A DNA stretch of 64,000 bases, taken from positions 1 through 64,000 of the forward strand of contig JADLFN010000015.1 in assembly GCA_020845475.1 (NCBI GenBank), given 5' to 3'. Below, in pieces: positions 15,535-24,403 of this stretch. The notes under the pieces were generated by a model that was not told the DNA's origin, did not search any database, and saw nothing but the letters and a program-made list of their open reading frames with translations. The DNA is from Planctomycetota bacterium (GTDB lineage Bacteria > Planctomycetota > UBA8742 > UBA2392). Made by a program: the position numbers and the translations under genes. Numbering within the stretch: the first letter of the stretch is position 1; every line of letters begins with the position of its first letter.

Positions 15535-16910
15535 CAGTTCTCTTCGAACGCCACCGCGCTGGGCGATTCAGTGTGCCACACTTGCGCATGGCCCCTGCGC
15601 GCCATCTCGTCGAGCTCCGGCTCAAAGAAAAAGCGCGCCTCGCCGAAGGCCGGTTTGAGTTCGTCCAACCAGCTTGCATTTTCGTCATACCTGGCGAAGA
15701 AAATACGACCCGACCATTCCGGGTTGCGGCCCTGCAGGAACTTGAGCACGAACACTTTTTCTCCGTGAAGCGTGGTCACACCTTCCACCACGACCTTGCC
15801 CGGTGTGCAACTCATGCTTGGGCCGCGCACGGTGCGGCCAAGGCCCGAGACTTTCGAATAGGCCTGCTGGAAGATCTCGTAGCCGCGCGCGAGCGGTACT
15901 TTGAAGTACTCCTTGGGGCCGGTATCGCGCTCGACGAACATGTAATAGGGAATGGCGTTGTGGCGAATCTGCTCGCGCCACATGGTGGCCCAGAGTGCCG
16001 GGTCATCGTTGACGTGCTTGATCAGCGGGGCCTGGCAGCGCACGGTGGCGTTGGCGCTGGCGAGGCGGGCCAGGGCATGCCGCGCCGCGTCGGTTTGCAG
16101 TTCGCGCGGGTGGCTGAAGTGGGCCATGATGGCCATGTTCTTGCCGCTCTTGTCAACCTGTTCAAACAGCCGCATCAGGTCGTCGGCGTCGGGGTCAGTG
16201 GTGAAGCGATAGGGCCAATAGGCGGGGGCCTTGGTGCCGATGCGGATGCTGAGCAGGTGCGGGATCGCAATCAGCGGCTCGACATACTGGCGCAGCACTT
16301 TTGTGCTCATCACCAAGGGGTCGCCGCCGGTGAATAAAACGCTCGTGACCTCAGGGTGGCGCTTGACGTAATTGACGAGTACTTCCGGGCTGCCGCAGGC
16401 GAACTTCATGTCGGCCATGCCCACAAACTGCGCCCAGCGAAAGCAGTAGGTGCAATAGGCGTGGCACGTCTGGCCCGCCTGGGGGAAGAACAGCACCGTC
16501 TCGCGATATTTGTGCTGCATGCCCGGAACCGGCTGGCCATCGAGCACGGGCACGTTGAGCTGTTTCTGCCCGGCGGGATGTGGGTTGAGCGAAAGCTGAA
16601 TCTCGCGCGCGGCTTGCGTGATGGTTTCGCGCGAAGCGTTGGCGGCAATCAGATTGCGCATGCGCTCGAGGTCGTCTGCGGCCAGCATGCCCGGCTGCGG
16701 GAACGTGAGCTGGAAGATGGGATCGTTGGGGATGTTGCCCCAGTCAATCAGGTCTTCGACCACATAGTTGTTGACGCGAAAGGGCAGCACGGACGACACG
16801 GCTTTCATGCCCAGCAGCAGGTCGGAGTCGATCTGCGCTAGTTGCGGCATCTGGCCGATGTCGAGCTGGGTGTAAACACGAAACGGCCGGGCGGTCTGGG
16901 TCGCGTGCAT
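15534..16910 (-). CDS. KamA-family radical SAM protein
   Basis: A 458-residue radical SAM enzyme of the lysine 2,3-aminomutase (KamA) family. The cluster motif is CHAYCTYCFRW (Cys149, 153, 156). The SAM-binding glycine motif is FTGGDPLV and a family stretch is RIGTKAPAYWPYRF. KamA enzymes shift an amino group using PLP held by a lysine in PGGGGK. Here the matching place reads SCTPGKVVVEG, so a lysine is kept but the glycine run is not. Substrate is uncertain; lysine is only the family default. The ATG at 16910 has AAGGAG upstream. A divergent PLP aminotransferase gene starts 343 nt away. Confidence 0.85.
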   Translation of the reverse strand: MHATQTARPFRVYTQLDIGQMPQLAQIDSDLLLGMKAVSSVLPFRVNNYVVEDLIDWGNIPNDPIFQLTFPQPGMLAADDLERMRNLIAANASRETITQAAREIQLSLNPHPAGQKQLNVPVLDGQPVPGMQHKYRETVLFFPQAGQTCHAYCTYCFRWAQFVGMADMKFACGSPEVLVNYVKRHPEVTSVLFTGGDPLVMSTKVLRQYVEPLIAIPHLLSIRIGTKAPAYWPYRFTTDPDADDLMRLFEQVDKSGKNMAIMAHFSHPRELQTDAARHALARLASANATVRCQAPLIKHVNDDPALWATMWREQIRHNAIPYYMFVERDTGPKEYFKVPLARGYEIFQQAYSKVSGLGRTVRGPSMSCTPGKVVVEGVTTLHGEKVFVLKFLQGRNPEWSGRIFFARYDENASWLDELKPAFGEARFFFEPELDEMARRGHAQVWHTESPSAVAFEEN

Positions 16911-17253
16911 GATGCAACTCCTTGTTCACGTGCGCACTTTCGGTGCGCCGACGAAGCGGGGCTTTCCCGCTGTTGCTTCGGTTGTCCTATCTTGGCCGGC
17001 CGTCGCGAAACAATCGGGGGCCATGTTGCGGCCCATTCGCTTGACCAAGCCTGATTCCCGCAGGCCGGAAGATGGCCTGTGAACTGCGTTGCAAGGCGGC
17101 AGAGGTTTGGCATGGGTGCGCGCTGCGCACGCCCCTGACGTCTGCATGAAGTGTATTGCAGGGCGCGCCTGCCGCCAACCACAACCCCCGCCGTAACAAA
17201 ACTTTTTTTCGGCAAGGCTTGCGGTCGCGGCGTGGACGTTCTTCATTGAGGGC
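16911..17253. other. Divergent spacer, no gene seen
   Basis: This 343-nt spacer between two divergent genes must hold both promoters, but I cannot point to convincing -35/-10 boxes. One perfect 6-bp hairpin, GTGCGC-GCT-GCGCAC, sits at 17116-17130. No small gene or RNA is supported. Confidence 0.5.
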
Positions 17254-18555
17254 ATGTCCTCCATCCGCCAGGCCGCAACTGAAGTCCACCTGAACCTGAA
17301 TGTCCGGGGCATGAAGCCCTCGGCCACCGTGGCCATCAATGAGCGCAGCGATGCCCTGCGGCGCGAGGGCAGGCAAGTGTTCAAACTGGGGCTTGGCCAG
17401 TCGCCTTTTCCCGTGCCGTCGCCGGTCGTCGAAGAGCTGCGCGCCAACGCTTTCCAGAAGGATTACCTGCCGGTGCGCGGCTTGCCCGCGCTGCGTGAGG
17501 CCGTGGCCGATTATCACCGCCGCCGCCAGGGAGTGCAGGGTACGACCGAAAACGTGCTGATCGGCCCCGGCAGCAAGGAACTCATGTTCCTGCTGCAGCT
17601 CGTGTTCTATGGAGACATTCTCATTCCCACGCCCGCGTGGGTGAGCTATGCGCCGCAGGCGAAGATCATTGGCCGCAACATTCACTGGCTGCCCACGGAG
17701 CGCGAGAGCGGTTATCGCCTGACGCCGGCGCAACTGGCCGAGCATTGCGAGGCTGACCCCAAACGGCCGCGCGTGCTGATTCTCAATTACCCGAGCAACC
17801 CCACGGGCCTGACCTACACGCAAGGCGAGCTGGAAGAACTGGCAAAAGTCGCCGCGCAGTACCGCGTGGTCGTGCTCTCCGATGAAATCTACGGCGAGCT
17901 GAACTTCGATGGCAAGCACGTCAGCATCGCGCGCTTCTACCCGGAGGGCACAATCATCAGTTCCGGCCTTTCGAAGTGGTGCGGCGCGGGCGGCTGGCGT
18001 CTGGGCACATTCATGTTCCCTCGCGATCTGGCCTGGCTGCAAGGTGCCATGGCCAGTGTCGGCAGCGAAACGTTCACCGCGACCAGCGCGCCCATCCAGT
18101 TTGCGGCCGTGCGCGCCTTCAAGGGCGGTACGGATATCGAAGACTATCTCGTGCTGGCCCGTCGCGTTTTGTCGGCGCTGGGCAAGTGGTGCGCCGGCAG
18201 GCTCGAGGCGGGCGGCGCAAGCGTGCCCTCGCCGCAGGGTGCCTTCTACCTGTTCCCGGATTTTTCGGGCCTGCGCGAGAAATTGCGCGCCCGCAAAGTG
18301 CGCAACTCGGCCCAGCTCTGTGAGCGCCTGCTGAACGAAACAGGCGTGGCGGTGCTGCCTGGTTCCGACTTCGGTCGCGGGCCTGAAGAACTTTCCGCGC
18401 GCCTTGCCTACGTTGACTTCGACGGTGCGAAAGCGCTTGCCGCTGCGCGCGAGGTGGCCCCGGACAAGCCGCTTGAAGAGCCGTTTCTTCGCGAAGTGGC
18501 GCCCAACGTGACAACGGCGATCGACAAAATGGCCGAGTGGCTCAACGCATCATAG
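17254..18555 (+). CDS. PLP-dependent aminotransferase, class I/II
   Basis: A 433-residue fold-type I aminotransferase similar to aspartate aminotransferases. The substrate-loop motif NYPSNPTG is at 178-185 and SDEIYGEL at 209-216. The PLP lysine is Lys241 in SSGLSKWCGAGGWRLG. The N-terminus (RGMKPSATVAINERSD) is family-typical. The amino donor and acceptor cannot be told. The gene faces away from the KamA-like gene, so a linked role in amino acid metabolism is possible. Its stop overlaps the end of the convergent GrpB gene by 6 nt. Confidence 0.9.
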   Translation: MSSIRQAATEVHLNLNVRGMKPSATVAINERSDALRREGRQVFKLGLGQSPFPVPSPVVEELRANAFQKDYLPVRGLPALREAVADYHRRRQGVQGTTENVLIGPGSKELMFLLQLVFYGDILIPTPAWVSYAPQAKIIGRNIHWLPTERESGYRLTPAQLAEHCEADPKRPRVLILNYPSNPTGLTYTQGELEELAKVAAQYRVVVLSDEIYGELNFDGKHVSIARFYPEGTIISSGLSKWCGAGGWRLGTFMFPRDLAWLQGAMASVGSETFTATSAPIQFAAVRAFKGGTDIEDYLVLARRVLSALGKWCAGRLEAGGASVPSPQGAFYLFPDFSGLREKLRARKVRNSAQLCERLLNETGVAVLPGSDFGRGPEELSARLAYVDFDGAKALAAAREVAPDKPLEEPFLREVAPNVTTAIDKMAEWLNAS

Positions 18556-19155
18556 GCCGCCGCGCGCTTTCCAGGCTTCGGCTTTGCTCAACAGCTCGTT
18601 GATCAGCGGCGCCTTGGCGTCTGTGTAAGCCGCGCGGGAGTGGCCGTGTTCCATGGCCAGCTTGCGCTTGAGTTCACCGTAGGCATTGGCCCAGTCCGGG
18701 TGGGCGCGCAGATAATCACGGAACAGGAGGTGGCTTTGCCAGAAATCGCCGCCGAATCTCGCGACGTGCACGTGGTGCGTGCGATGGCCGCCCGTGTCCT
18801 TGCGGAAAAACAGCCGCCCCGCAATCGAGGCCTCGCCTCGGTAAACGTAGCCCAGTTTTGCGAGCCCCTCCACCAGCGTGACGTGAAGCGCCGGCCCGCG
18901 CGGCGTGATGTGTTTGTCGTCCTCGGCGTTCCAGGCTTCTTCGGCGCGCACATCGAGGATGTCTTTGTTGCTCACGCCAAACAGGATGTCGAGCACCGGC
19001 TTGGCGGCGAGACCCGGCACGGCCGTGCTGCCGATATGCTCGATCAACTCGATGATGTCAAATTGCGCGAACTGGCCGATGATGCGGCAGCGTTCTTGCT
19101 CAAAAAGGCGCGGCCAGCGCGGGTCGTAATCGGCAATCTCGACGATCAGGGACAT
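18550..19155 (-). CDS. GrpB family protein (UPF0157)
   Basis: A 201-residue member of the GrpB/UPF0157 family, nucleotidyltransferase-fold proteins of mostly unknown role. The hallmark IEHIGSTAVPGLAAKPVLDI is at residues 39-58, preceded by YDPRWPRLFEQE. The histidine-rich strand HRTHHVHVA is present. Length fits. The gene is convergent with the aminotransferase and follows dnaJ on the same side of a heptamer array at 19161-19195. Confidence 0.88.
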   Translation of the reverse strand: MSLIVEIADYDPRWPRLFEQERCRIIGQFAQFDIIELIEHIGSTAVPGLAAKPVLDILFGVSNKDILDVRAEEAWNAEDDKHITPRGPALHVTLVEGLAKLGYVYRGEASIAGRLFFRKDTGGHRTHHVHVARFGGDFWQSHLLFRDYLRAHPDWANAYGELKRKLAMEHGHSRAAYTDAKAPLINELLSKAEAWKARGGL

Positions 19156-19160
19156 GTTTC

Positions 19161-19195
19161 AATTGTCGATTGCGGACTGCTGATTGTCGATTGGC
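19161..19195. repeat. Heptamer array (GATTGNN)x5
   Basis: Five contiguous 7-bp units: AATTGTC, GATTGCG, GACTGCT, GATTGTC, GATTGGC. It fills most of the 47-nt gap between the grpB start and the dnaJ-like stop. The array at 43648-43682 is the same family on the other strand. Confidence 0.88.
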
Positions 19196-19202
19196 AGCGT
19201 AC

Positions 19203-20201
19203 TCATTTGCGCGCGCCGCCTTTGACATCGCCGCCCTTCAACTGGCGCAGCAGCTCGCGTTGTTTTTCGGTGAGGCTTTCAGGAAGCGCGTAGCGGATGA
19301 TGGCGTAAAAATCGCCGCGCCCGCCGTTTTTGCCCAGGCCCAGTCCGCGCATGCGCAGCTTCGCGCCCGACTTCGTACCCGCGGGCACGCTGAGCGTGGC
19401 GGTGCCATCGAGTGTGCGCACTTCCACTTTTGCGCCGTCGAGCGCTTCCCAGGGCGCGATCGGCAGATCGGCCTCGATGTCAGCACCGTTGACGCGATAG
19501 ACGTCGTCGGATTTCAGGTTCAGCGTCAGGTACAGGTCGCCCGAATCTGCGCCGCGCTCACCCGCTTCGCCCAGGCCGCGCAGTCTCAACTTCATGCCGT
19601 TTGAAATACTCTTGGGAATGGCGAGCTCGACGGTTTTCTGGCCGCGAACGCGGCCCAGGCCGGCGCACGTGGGGCAAACGTGGCCGTCCTCGAATTCGCC
19701 CTGCCCGTCGCAGGCGGGGCAGGTTGAAACGGTGCCCAACGCAAAAGTGCGCTTGCCGCCGGCCACGGCTTCAGAGACGGACAGCGACAACTCGGCGTTG
19801 ACGTCAGCGCCGCGAGTGCGGCGCGGCTTGCGGCGATTGAACTGTGCGGCCATGTCATCGCCGAACATGCTGGCGAAGAAGTCGGAAAAGCCTGCGCCGC
19901 CGAACATCTGCTCGAACTCTTCGGGTGAAACGCGATGTCCGTTGCCCCCGCGCGGCTTGAACTCCTGGCCGTGCTCCCAGTCCTTGCCGAATCGGTCGTA
20001 CTTCTTGCGCTTCTCGGGATCGAGCAGCACTTCCTTGGCCTCGTTGACCTGTTTGAACTTCGCCTCGGCGTCGGCGCGATCGGCACCCTGGTGGCGGTCG
20101 GGGTGCCACTTCAAGGCCAGTTTGGTGTAGGCCTTTTTGATTTCGTCTTCGCCGGCGTTGCGCGCAACGCCGAGCACTTCGTAGTAGTCCTGAAATTTCA
20201 T
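19203..20201 (-). CDS. dnaJ: DnaJ-type co-chaperone with one zinc site
   Basis: A 332-residue J-domain co-chaperone. The J domain has HPD at 33-35 (KWHPDRHQ). A Gly/Phe-rich linker (GGAGFSDFFASMFGDD) follows at about 101-116. Only two CxxC motifs are present, CPACDGQG (161) and CPTCAGLG (176), where canonical DnaJ has four. The two C-terminal substrate-binding domains are complete. It therefore resembles a DnaJ with half the zinc finger, between DnaJ and CbpA. Its partner would be DnaK, not in this window. The ATG at 20201 begins the conserved MKFQDYYEVLG. Confidence 0.92.
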   Translation of the reverse strand: MKFQDYYEVLGVARNAGEDEIKKAYTKLALKWHPDRHQGADRADAEAKFKQVNEAKEVLLDPEKRKKYDRFGKDWEHGQEFKPRGGNGHRVSPEEFEQMFGGAGFSDFFASMFGDDMAAQFNRRKPRRTRGADVNAELSLSVSEAVAGGKRTFALGTVSTCPACDGQGEFEDGHVCPTCAGLGRVRGQKTVELAIPKSISNGMKLRLRGLGEAGERGADSGDLYLTLNLKSDDVYRVNGADIEADLPIAPWEALDGAKVEVRTLDGTATLSVPAGTKSGAKLRMRGLGLGKNGGRGDFYAIIRYALPESLTEKQRELLRQLKGGDVKGGARK

Positions 20202-20261
20202 GGTGCTGCCCGCCGGTGTCACCGCAGTTTACAACGCGGCGCGACAACATTGTGTTCCCCG

Positions 20262-21566
20262 TTACGCCTGAAGTGAATGGCTGCCCGGCGTGAGATCGTG
20301 GCTTTCGGTGCGCTCGTGGGTTTTGATCCGCAGCTTGAAGGGCACGTCGGTCATGACCTCGAGCTTGCGGCGCGCGGCGCCGGTGGCAGTGGCTTCCACG
20401 CTTACGCTTCCGCCGGCAAAGGGCAGGCCCTCGATGGTGAAAGCGTCGCGCAGCCTCAGCGCCAGCGTGAGTTCGTTGCGCGCGGCATTGGGCCTCAGCC
20501 CGACGACGTACACGAGCACGATGTTCACGATGATTGCAGCGGTCAGCGCCGATGGCGCGCCGATGGGCGTATCTTTGTCCGGGTCGTAGGCTTCATAGAG
20601 CTCATGCGTGTCGGCGAGCACGCGAGCAACGCGCGCGAGGTGATCCTCGGCGTTGAAATCAGCCTGCGCGCCGCGATCAAGCGCGTGCAACGCTTCATAG
20701 CCGAGCACGTTGAAATCGCTGCGGGCCACACCCAGCGGCTTGCCGTCCTTGCCGCGATATTCGCGCTCGTTTGCGCTGAGCGTGGAGTAAGGGTGCGCGC
20801 GCTCGAATTTCGTGACGTCGCTCAGCGCGCCAATCTGGCGTTCGGCACGGGCGATCGGCGCCACGCCTGAAATCACGGCCCAGTAACTGGCCATGGAGCG
20901 CACCGGCATCAGCGCGCCCTTTTCATCGGCGTCGAAGTACCAGCCGTCGGGCTCGCTGAACAGTTTCTCATTGATGCGCGCCGCCAGTTCGCGCATGGCC
21001 CACTCAAAGCGCGCGGCTTCCTCGGTGCGGTCCAGCGCCAGCGCGATCTCTTTCAAACAGTGCGCGTTGAGCGCCATCATGCACGAGGCGTCAATCCAGG
21101 CGCCGCCCTCGGCCGCGGCCTCATCGAACTTGCCGGAACGCCAGAAGCGTGAGCTGTGCGCGCTGCGACAGGCGCGCGCGTTGCCCGCGTAGAGCCCGTC
21201 GGGGCGTTTGTGGGCTTGGCGCCACGCGAAATCGGCGGCCAGCAGCGGCAGCGCGTGGGCCAGACGCACTTTGTCGGCGCGCACCTTGAAAAGCTCCCGC
21301 TCGCTCCAGGCTGCCAGGGGCGCCGCTGGTATTGACGCGTCAAGGGTTTCGTGAACGTAGCCCTCGCGGTCGAGCCCTGCGAGAAAGGGGTTATTCGGCG
21401 CTGAAAATCCTTCACGCGCAAAGCGCAGCCCCAGCGTCGCAAATGCAGCATCCCACGCGCTGGAAAATGTCGCTCCCTTGGCCAATACTTCACAGGCGTG
21501 GCGATAGGGCGCGAGAAGCCGCGCGCGGTCGCCCTTGATCGAGATTTCTGGAAAGCGCATGTTCAT
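20262..21566 (-). CDS. GH63/trehalase-like (alpha/alpha)6 glycosidase
   Basis: A 434-residue protein of the six-hairpin glycosidase type, similar to GH63/GH37 and mannosylglycerate hydrolases. Recognisable pieces are AHSSRFWRSGKFDEA, GAWIDASCMMALNAHCLKEIA, and DGWYFDADEKG, then YWAVISGVAP. Many sugars are possible substrates; no signal peptide is visible, so it probably acts in the cytoplasm. I start at the ATG at 21566 (or 21560); the frame remains open further upstream but there it lies antisense to folE and is not coding. It has its own short gap (60 nt) from dnaJ. Confidence 0.72.
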   Translation of the reverse strand: MNMRFPEISIKGDRARLLAPYRHACEVLAKGATFSSAWDAAFATLGLRFAREGFSAPNNPFLAGLDREGYVHETLDASIPAAPLAAWSERELFKVRADKVRLAHALPLLAADFAWRQAHKRPDGLYAGNARACRSAHSSRFWRSGKFDEAAAEGGAWIDASCMMALNAHCLKEIALALDRTEEAARFEWAMRELAARINEKLFSEPDGWYFDADEKGALMPVRSMASYWAVISGVAPIARAERQIGALSDVTKFERAHPYSTLSANEREYRGKDGKPLGVARSDFNVLGYEALHALDRGAQADFNAEDHLARVARVLADTHELYEAYDPDKDTPIGAPSALTAAIIVNIVLVYVVGLRPNAARNELTLALRLRDAFTIEGLPFAGGSVSVEATATGAARRKLEVMTDVPFKLRIKTHERTESHDLTPGSHSLQA

Positions 21567-21689
21567 GGAATGTTGTGCACCATAGCCGCGTTTGGGCATA
21601 AGCAAAGCGCCGCGATTGTGGATAAGGGTTGTCTTTAATTCAACCCGTGTTACGGTTCGTGGCGCGCAGGGGGCAACAAGGAGAGAGCC

Positions 21690-22346
21690 GTGGTGACGCC
21701 CAGTGAAGATTACTTTGACGATGACGACTTGTTGGCCGGCGCCACCGCCGAAGCGTCGCAGGTTGATATTGCAGGGCTCAAGCGCGGCGATGACATGGCG
21801 CCGCTGGTCACGGGCCTTTTGAAGTGTCTGGGCGAAGATCCCGCGCGCGAAGGTTTGCTCAAGACGCCGCGCCGTGTTGATCTCGCGCTGCGCTACCTGA
21901 CCAAGGGCTACCACGAGAAGCTTGAAGAAGTAGTGAACGACGCGATTTTCGAAAGCAGCAACGAAGACATCGTGCTGGTCAAAGACATCGACATCTTCAG
22001 CACCTGCGAACACCACATGCTGCCGTTTTACGGCAAGGCGCACATTGCCTATCTGCCGGCGGGCAAGGTGATTGGCATTTCGAAACTGCCGCGCATCGCC
22101 GACATGTTCGCACGCCGATTGCAGATTCAGGAAAACCTGACGCAGCAGATTGCCGAAGCGCTTGACTCCGTGCTCAACCCCCGCGGCGTGGCGGTGGTGG
22201 TGGAGTGCGCGCACATGTGCATGGTGATGCGCGGCGTTCAGAAGGTCGGCAGCACCACAGTCACGCGCGCGATGACGGGCCAGTTCCGCACCGATTCGCG
22301 CCTGCGCCGCGAGTTCTTCGCGCTGATCGGCAGGCGAACGGAATAA
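21690..22346 (+). CDS. folE: GTP cyclohydrolase I
   Basis: A 218-residue GTP cyclohydrolase I. It turns GTP into 7,8-dihydroneopterin triphosphate, the first step of folate (and queuosine-type) synthesis. Zinc ligands are Cys106 and His109 ([18 protein letters not shown]) and Cys177 ([10 protein letters not shown]). The start is a GTG preceded by AAGGAG at correct distance. The acidic first 25 residues are extra. It stands alone, divergent from the glycosidase gene. Confidence 0.97.
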   Translation: MVTPSEDYFDDDDLLAGATAEASQVDIAGLKRGDDMAPLVTGLLKCLGEDPAREGLLKTPRRVDLALRYLTKGYHEKLEEVVNDAIFESSNEDIVLVKDIDIFSTCEHHMLPFYGKAHIAYLPAGKVIGISKLPRIADMFARRLQIQENLTQQIAEALDSVLNPRGVAVVVECAHMCMVMRGVQKVGSTTVTRAMTGQFRTDSRLRREFFALIGRRTE

Positions 22347-22425
22347 CCGCAGGATTGAACGCGCCACAGGTTCCCCCGAAAGCAGCAACAAGTGGATACA
22401 GCCTGGGCGCAAATTCCGTTTTATT

Positions 22426-23370
22426 TCAAGTGTATCGGTAGCCGTTGGTCGTAAGGGGCAGTCCCAGCGCGCTGATAATCTCGGCCAGCGTTTCTGGGCA
22501 GAAGTAATAGTAGCGCATCAGCGAGAACAGGCTGCCGCTGCCCGCAAAACGAAGCACATCGCGCACGCGGCGCTCTTTGCTTTCGCCCACGGCATACCAC
22601 AACACGACCACATCTTCGCCCGCGAATTGGCGCACTTCGGCTGAGGGCTCGCCTGCTTCATCGAACATCGTGTGCGCCAGCGATCCCTTCTTGATCTGCT
22701 CGCGCCCGAGTTCGTACACCATGCCCACAACATCGGCCACGGCGTCTTCAGCAAACAGGTTGGACAGGCGCTCGAAGTCTCGCTTGTTGAAGGCTTCGCA
22801 GAACGCATCCAGCAGCGCGCGGGGCACTTGATGCGCCCGCGTTGGCGCGGTTTGCCGCGGCAGCGGCTGGCTCAACTTTGCGCGGCCGCGACTCAGTGCT
22901 GCTTTGACCGCGCCCGAGGTGGTTCCCAGTTGCGCGGCGATTTCTTCAAGCGAGAAATCGAAGACGTCTTTCAACAGCACGGCCACCCGTTCTTGCGCGG
23001 GCAGGCGCGATGCGAGCTGGGCCAGTGCCTCGCGAATCTCGGCGGAGAGCTCCGGGGCGCTGTTTGAGGGCGCGTCAAAATTGTCAGGCATGGCAGTGGG
23101 GGAGTGCTTGCGCTGCTGGTCGATGAACTGGTTGCTTGCCACGCGAAACAGCCACGCGCGCGGGTTGTCCACTTGCCAGTGCATCTCGGAGAGTTTGGAA
23201 AAGGCCTTGAGCAAAGTTTCCTGCACGAGGTCTTCGGCGTCGAATACGTTGCCGCACAGCGCGCGGCAATAGCGGAACAGGTCGGGCCGCAGGGGTTCGA
23301 TCTGGTCGAGAAATCGGCGGCGCAGCTTGCGCACTTCGACTGTGAACTCGCGGGCGATGGGATCGGCCAT
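22426..23370 (-). CDS. ECF sigma factor with NTF2-like C-terminal domain
   Basis: A 314-residue extracytoplasmic-function sigma factor. Region 2 (about 25-95) includes DAEDLVQETLLKAFSKL and NPRAWLFRVASNQFIDQQRK; region 4 (about 115-165) includes DVFDFSLEEIAAQLGTTSGAVKAALSRGRAKL. Residues 185-314 form an extra domain resembling SnoaL/NTF2-like tails of SigJ-type (ECF41/ECF56) factors. In those groups the tail controls activity and no separate anti-sigma is needed. None is adjacent here. The ATG at 23370 has AAGGAG upstream. Confidence 0.88.
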   Translation of the reverse strand: MADPIAREFTVEVRKLRRRFLDQIEPLRPDLFRYCRALCGNVFDAEDLVQETLLKAFSKLSEMHWQVDNPRAWLFRVASNQFIDQQRKHSPTAMPDNFDAPSNSAPELSAEIREALAQLASRLPAQERVAVLLKDVFDFSLEEIAAQLGTTSGAVKAALSRGRAKLSQPLPRQTAPTRAHQVPRALLDAFCEAFNKRDFERLSNLFAEDAVADVVGMVYELGREQIKKGSLAHTMFDEAGEPSAEVRQFAGEDVVVLWYAVGESKERRVRDVLRFAGSGSLFSLMRYYYFCPETLAEIISALGLPLTTNGYRYT

Positions 23371-23427
23371 GGCGTCTCCTTGCGCAGCAAAGACGTTTGG
23401 GTGTCGAAGCGGGATACGGAAAAAGCT

Positions 23428-24246
23428 CTAGCGGCGGGGCAGGTCGATTTCGGTTTCGTCGCTTTTGGTGGCGGTGGTGGTGTCAACGAGGCCCGTGTCG
23501 CCCGTGGCGGTATCGCCGGCTGTTTTGCGCAGGCGATCGGAGAGTTCCGCGGGCTTGTCGATGCGCTCGGTTGCCAGCACGGTGGGTGCCGGCTTTTCGA
23601 CGCGCTCGGTCTCGATCATGCCCGGCGGTTTGTCCACTTTCTCGGTGGCGATGCCGCGCACGTCCATTTCGCTGCGCGTGACCTTGCGCGTGGCCTGCAC
23701 TTCGGCGGAAATCGCCGCGGCCATGGCGGCATCGGCGTCCGGGTTGTGGGTGGAGTTGGAATCGAGCCGGCGCTTTTCGCCCTGGCCATCGTCGCTGCCG
23801 CCCACGAGGTACTCGGGCTTGAGGCCAAAGGTGCGGCCGGTGTTGACAAGCTTGATGGCTCCGCCGCTGTATTTTGCGGGCATGGCGAAGTGTTTGGGCG
23901 CAAAGGGCAGGTTGTCGTAGAGAAGCGAGACGATGGCCGCCTGCTCAGCGAAATCAGCGTGCTCATCAAACTTGGCCACGTAAACGATGGGGTGTTTCTT
24001 GATGTCGGCGGCGCGGGTGCGGATGAAGTGGCCCATGGCCGATTTCTGCAAGTTGCCCAGAAACTCCTCAAGCGATTCGCCCCGGTGCGCGCCCACGCAG
24101 ATGATCTCGCGTTTGCTGCAGGCAATCCCGGCCGCGGTTTTCTCGAGCTGTGCGCCGACGACCGCATAAATGGTCGCACGCAGCGCCATTTCCGGCGCCT
24201 TGGTCATGGGCTGTTTGAGTAGCCACCAGCCCTTCCAGTCGAGCAT
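23428..24246 (-). CDS. Hypothetical protein with ExVxKP repeats
   Basis: A 272-residue protein of unknown family. The first 150 residues look globular (ATIYAVVGAQLEK, AGIACSKREIICVGAHRG, HPIVYVAKFDEHADF). The last 100 are low-complexity and contain repeats of the type TEKVDKP, ETERVEKP and TERIDKP. There is no signal peptide. I use the ATG at 24246; a TTG at 24258 behind GGGGG is an alternative. It lies 57 nt upstream of the ECF sigma gene on the same strand. Confidence 0.6.
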   Translation of the reverse strand: MLDWKGWWLLKQPMTKAPEMALRATIYAVVGAQLEKTAAGIACSKREIICVGAHRGESLEEFLGNLQKSAMGHFIRTRAADIKKHPIVYVAKFDEHADFAEQAAIVSLLYDNLPFAPKHFAMPAKYSGGAIKLVNTGRTFGLKPEYLVGGSDDGQGEKRRLDSNSTHNPDADAAMAAAISAEVQATRKVTRSEMDVRGIATEKVDKPPGMIETERVEKPAPTVLATERIDKPAELSDRLRKTAGDTATGDTGLVDTTTATKSDETEIDLPRR

Positions 24247-24360
24247 TACCGTCTTCAACGCTTGCCCCCTGCAAACCAGCCATGTTACGCAGAAGGCCTT
24301 GGCTTTCCACTATCTTTGCAAAGGGCCGGGCGGCGAAACGGCTGCCGGCGCGCGGCGCAA

Positions 24361-24388
24361 ACAAACACCCCTTCGTTGTCGAAGGGGT
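24361..24388 (-). terminator. Terminator of the VIT-VWA gene
   Basis: A perfect 10-bp stem (CACCCCTTCG/CGAAGGGGTG) with 4-nt loop is followed on the minus strand by TTTGTTTG. It lies 15 nt after the stop of the VIT-VWA gene. Confidence 0.8.
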
Positions 24389-24403
24389 GCCTGAACAGAC
24401 TCT

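Noticed and set aside
21567-21689. Hairpin GGGTTG/CAACCC upstream of folE as riboswitch
   Set aside because: Only a 6-bp stem and no known aptamer features; too little to call.
20262-22412. Minus-strand frame of 716 codons
   Set aside because: The upper third lies antisense to folE and has no homology-like pattern; the gene is taken to start at 21566.
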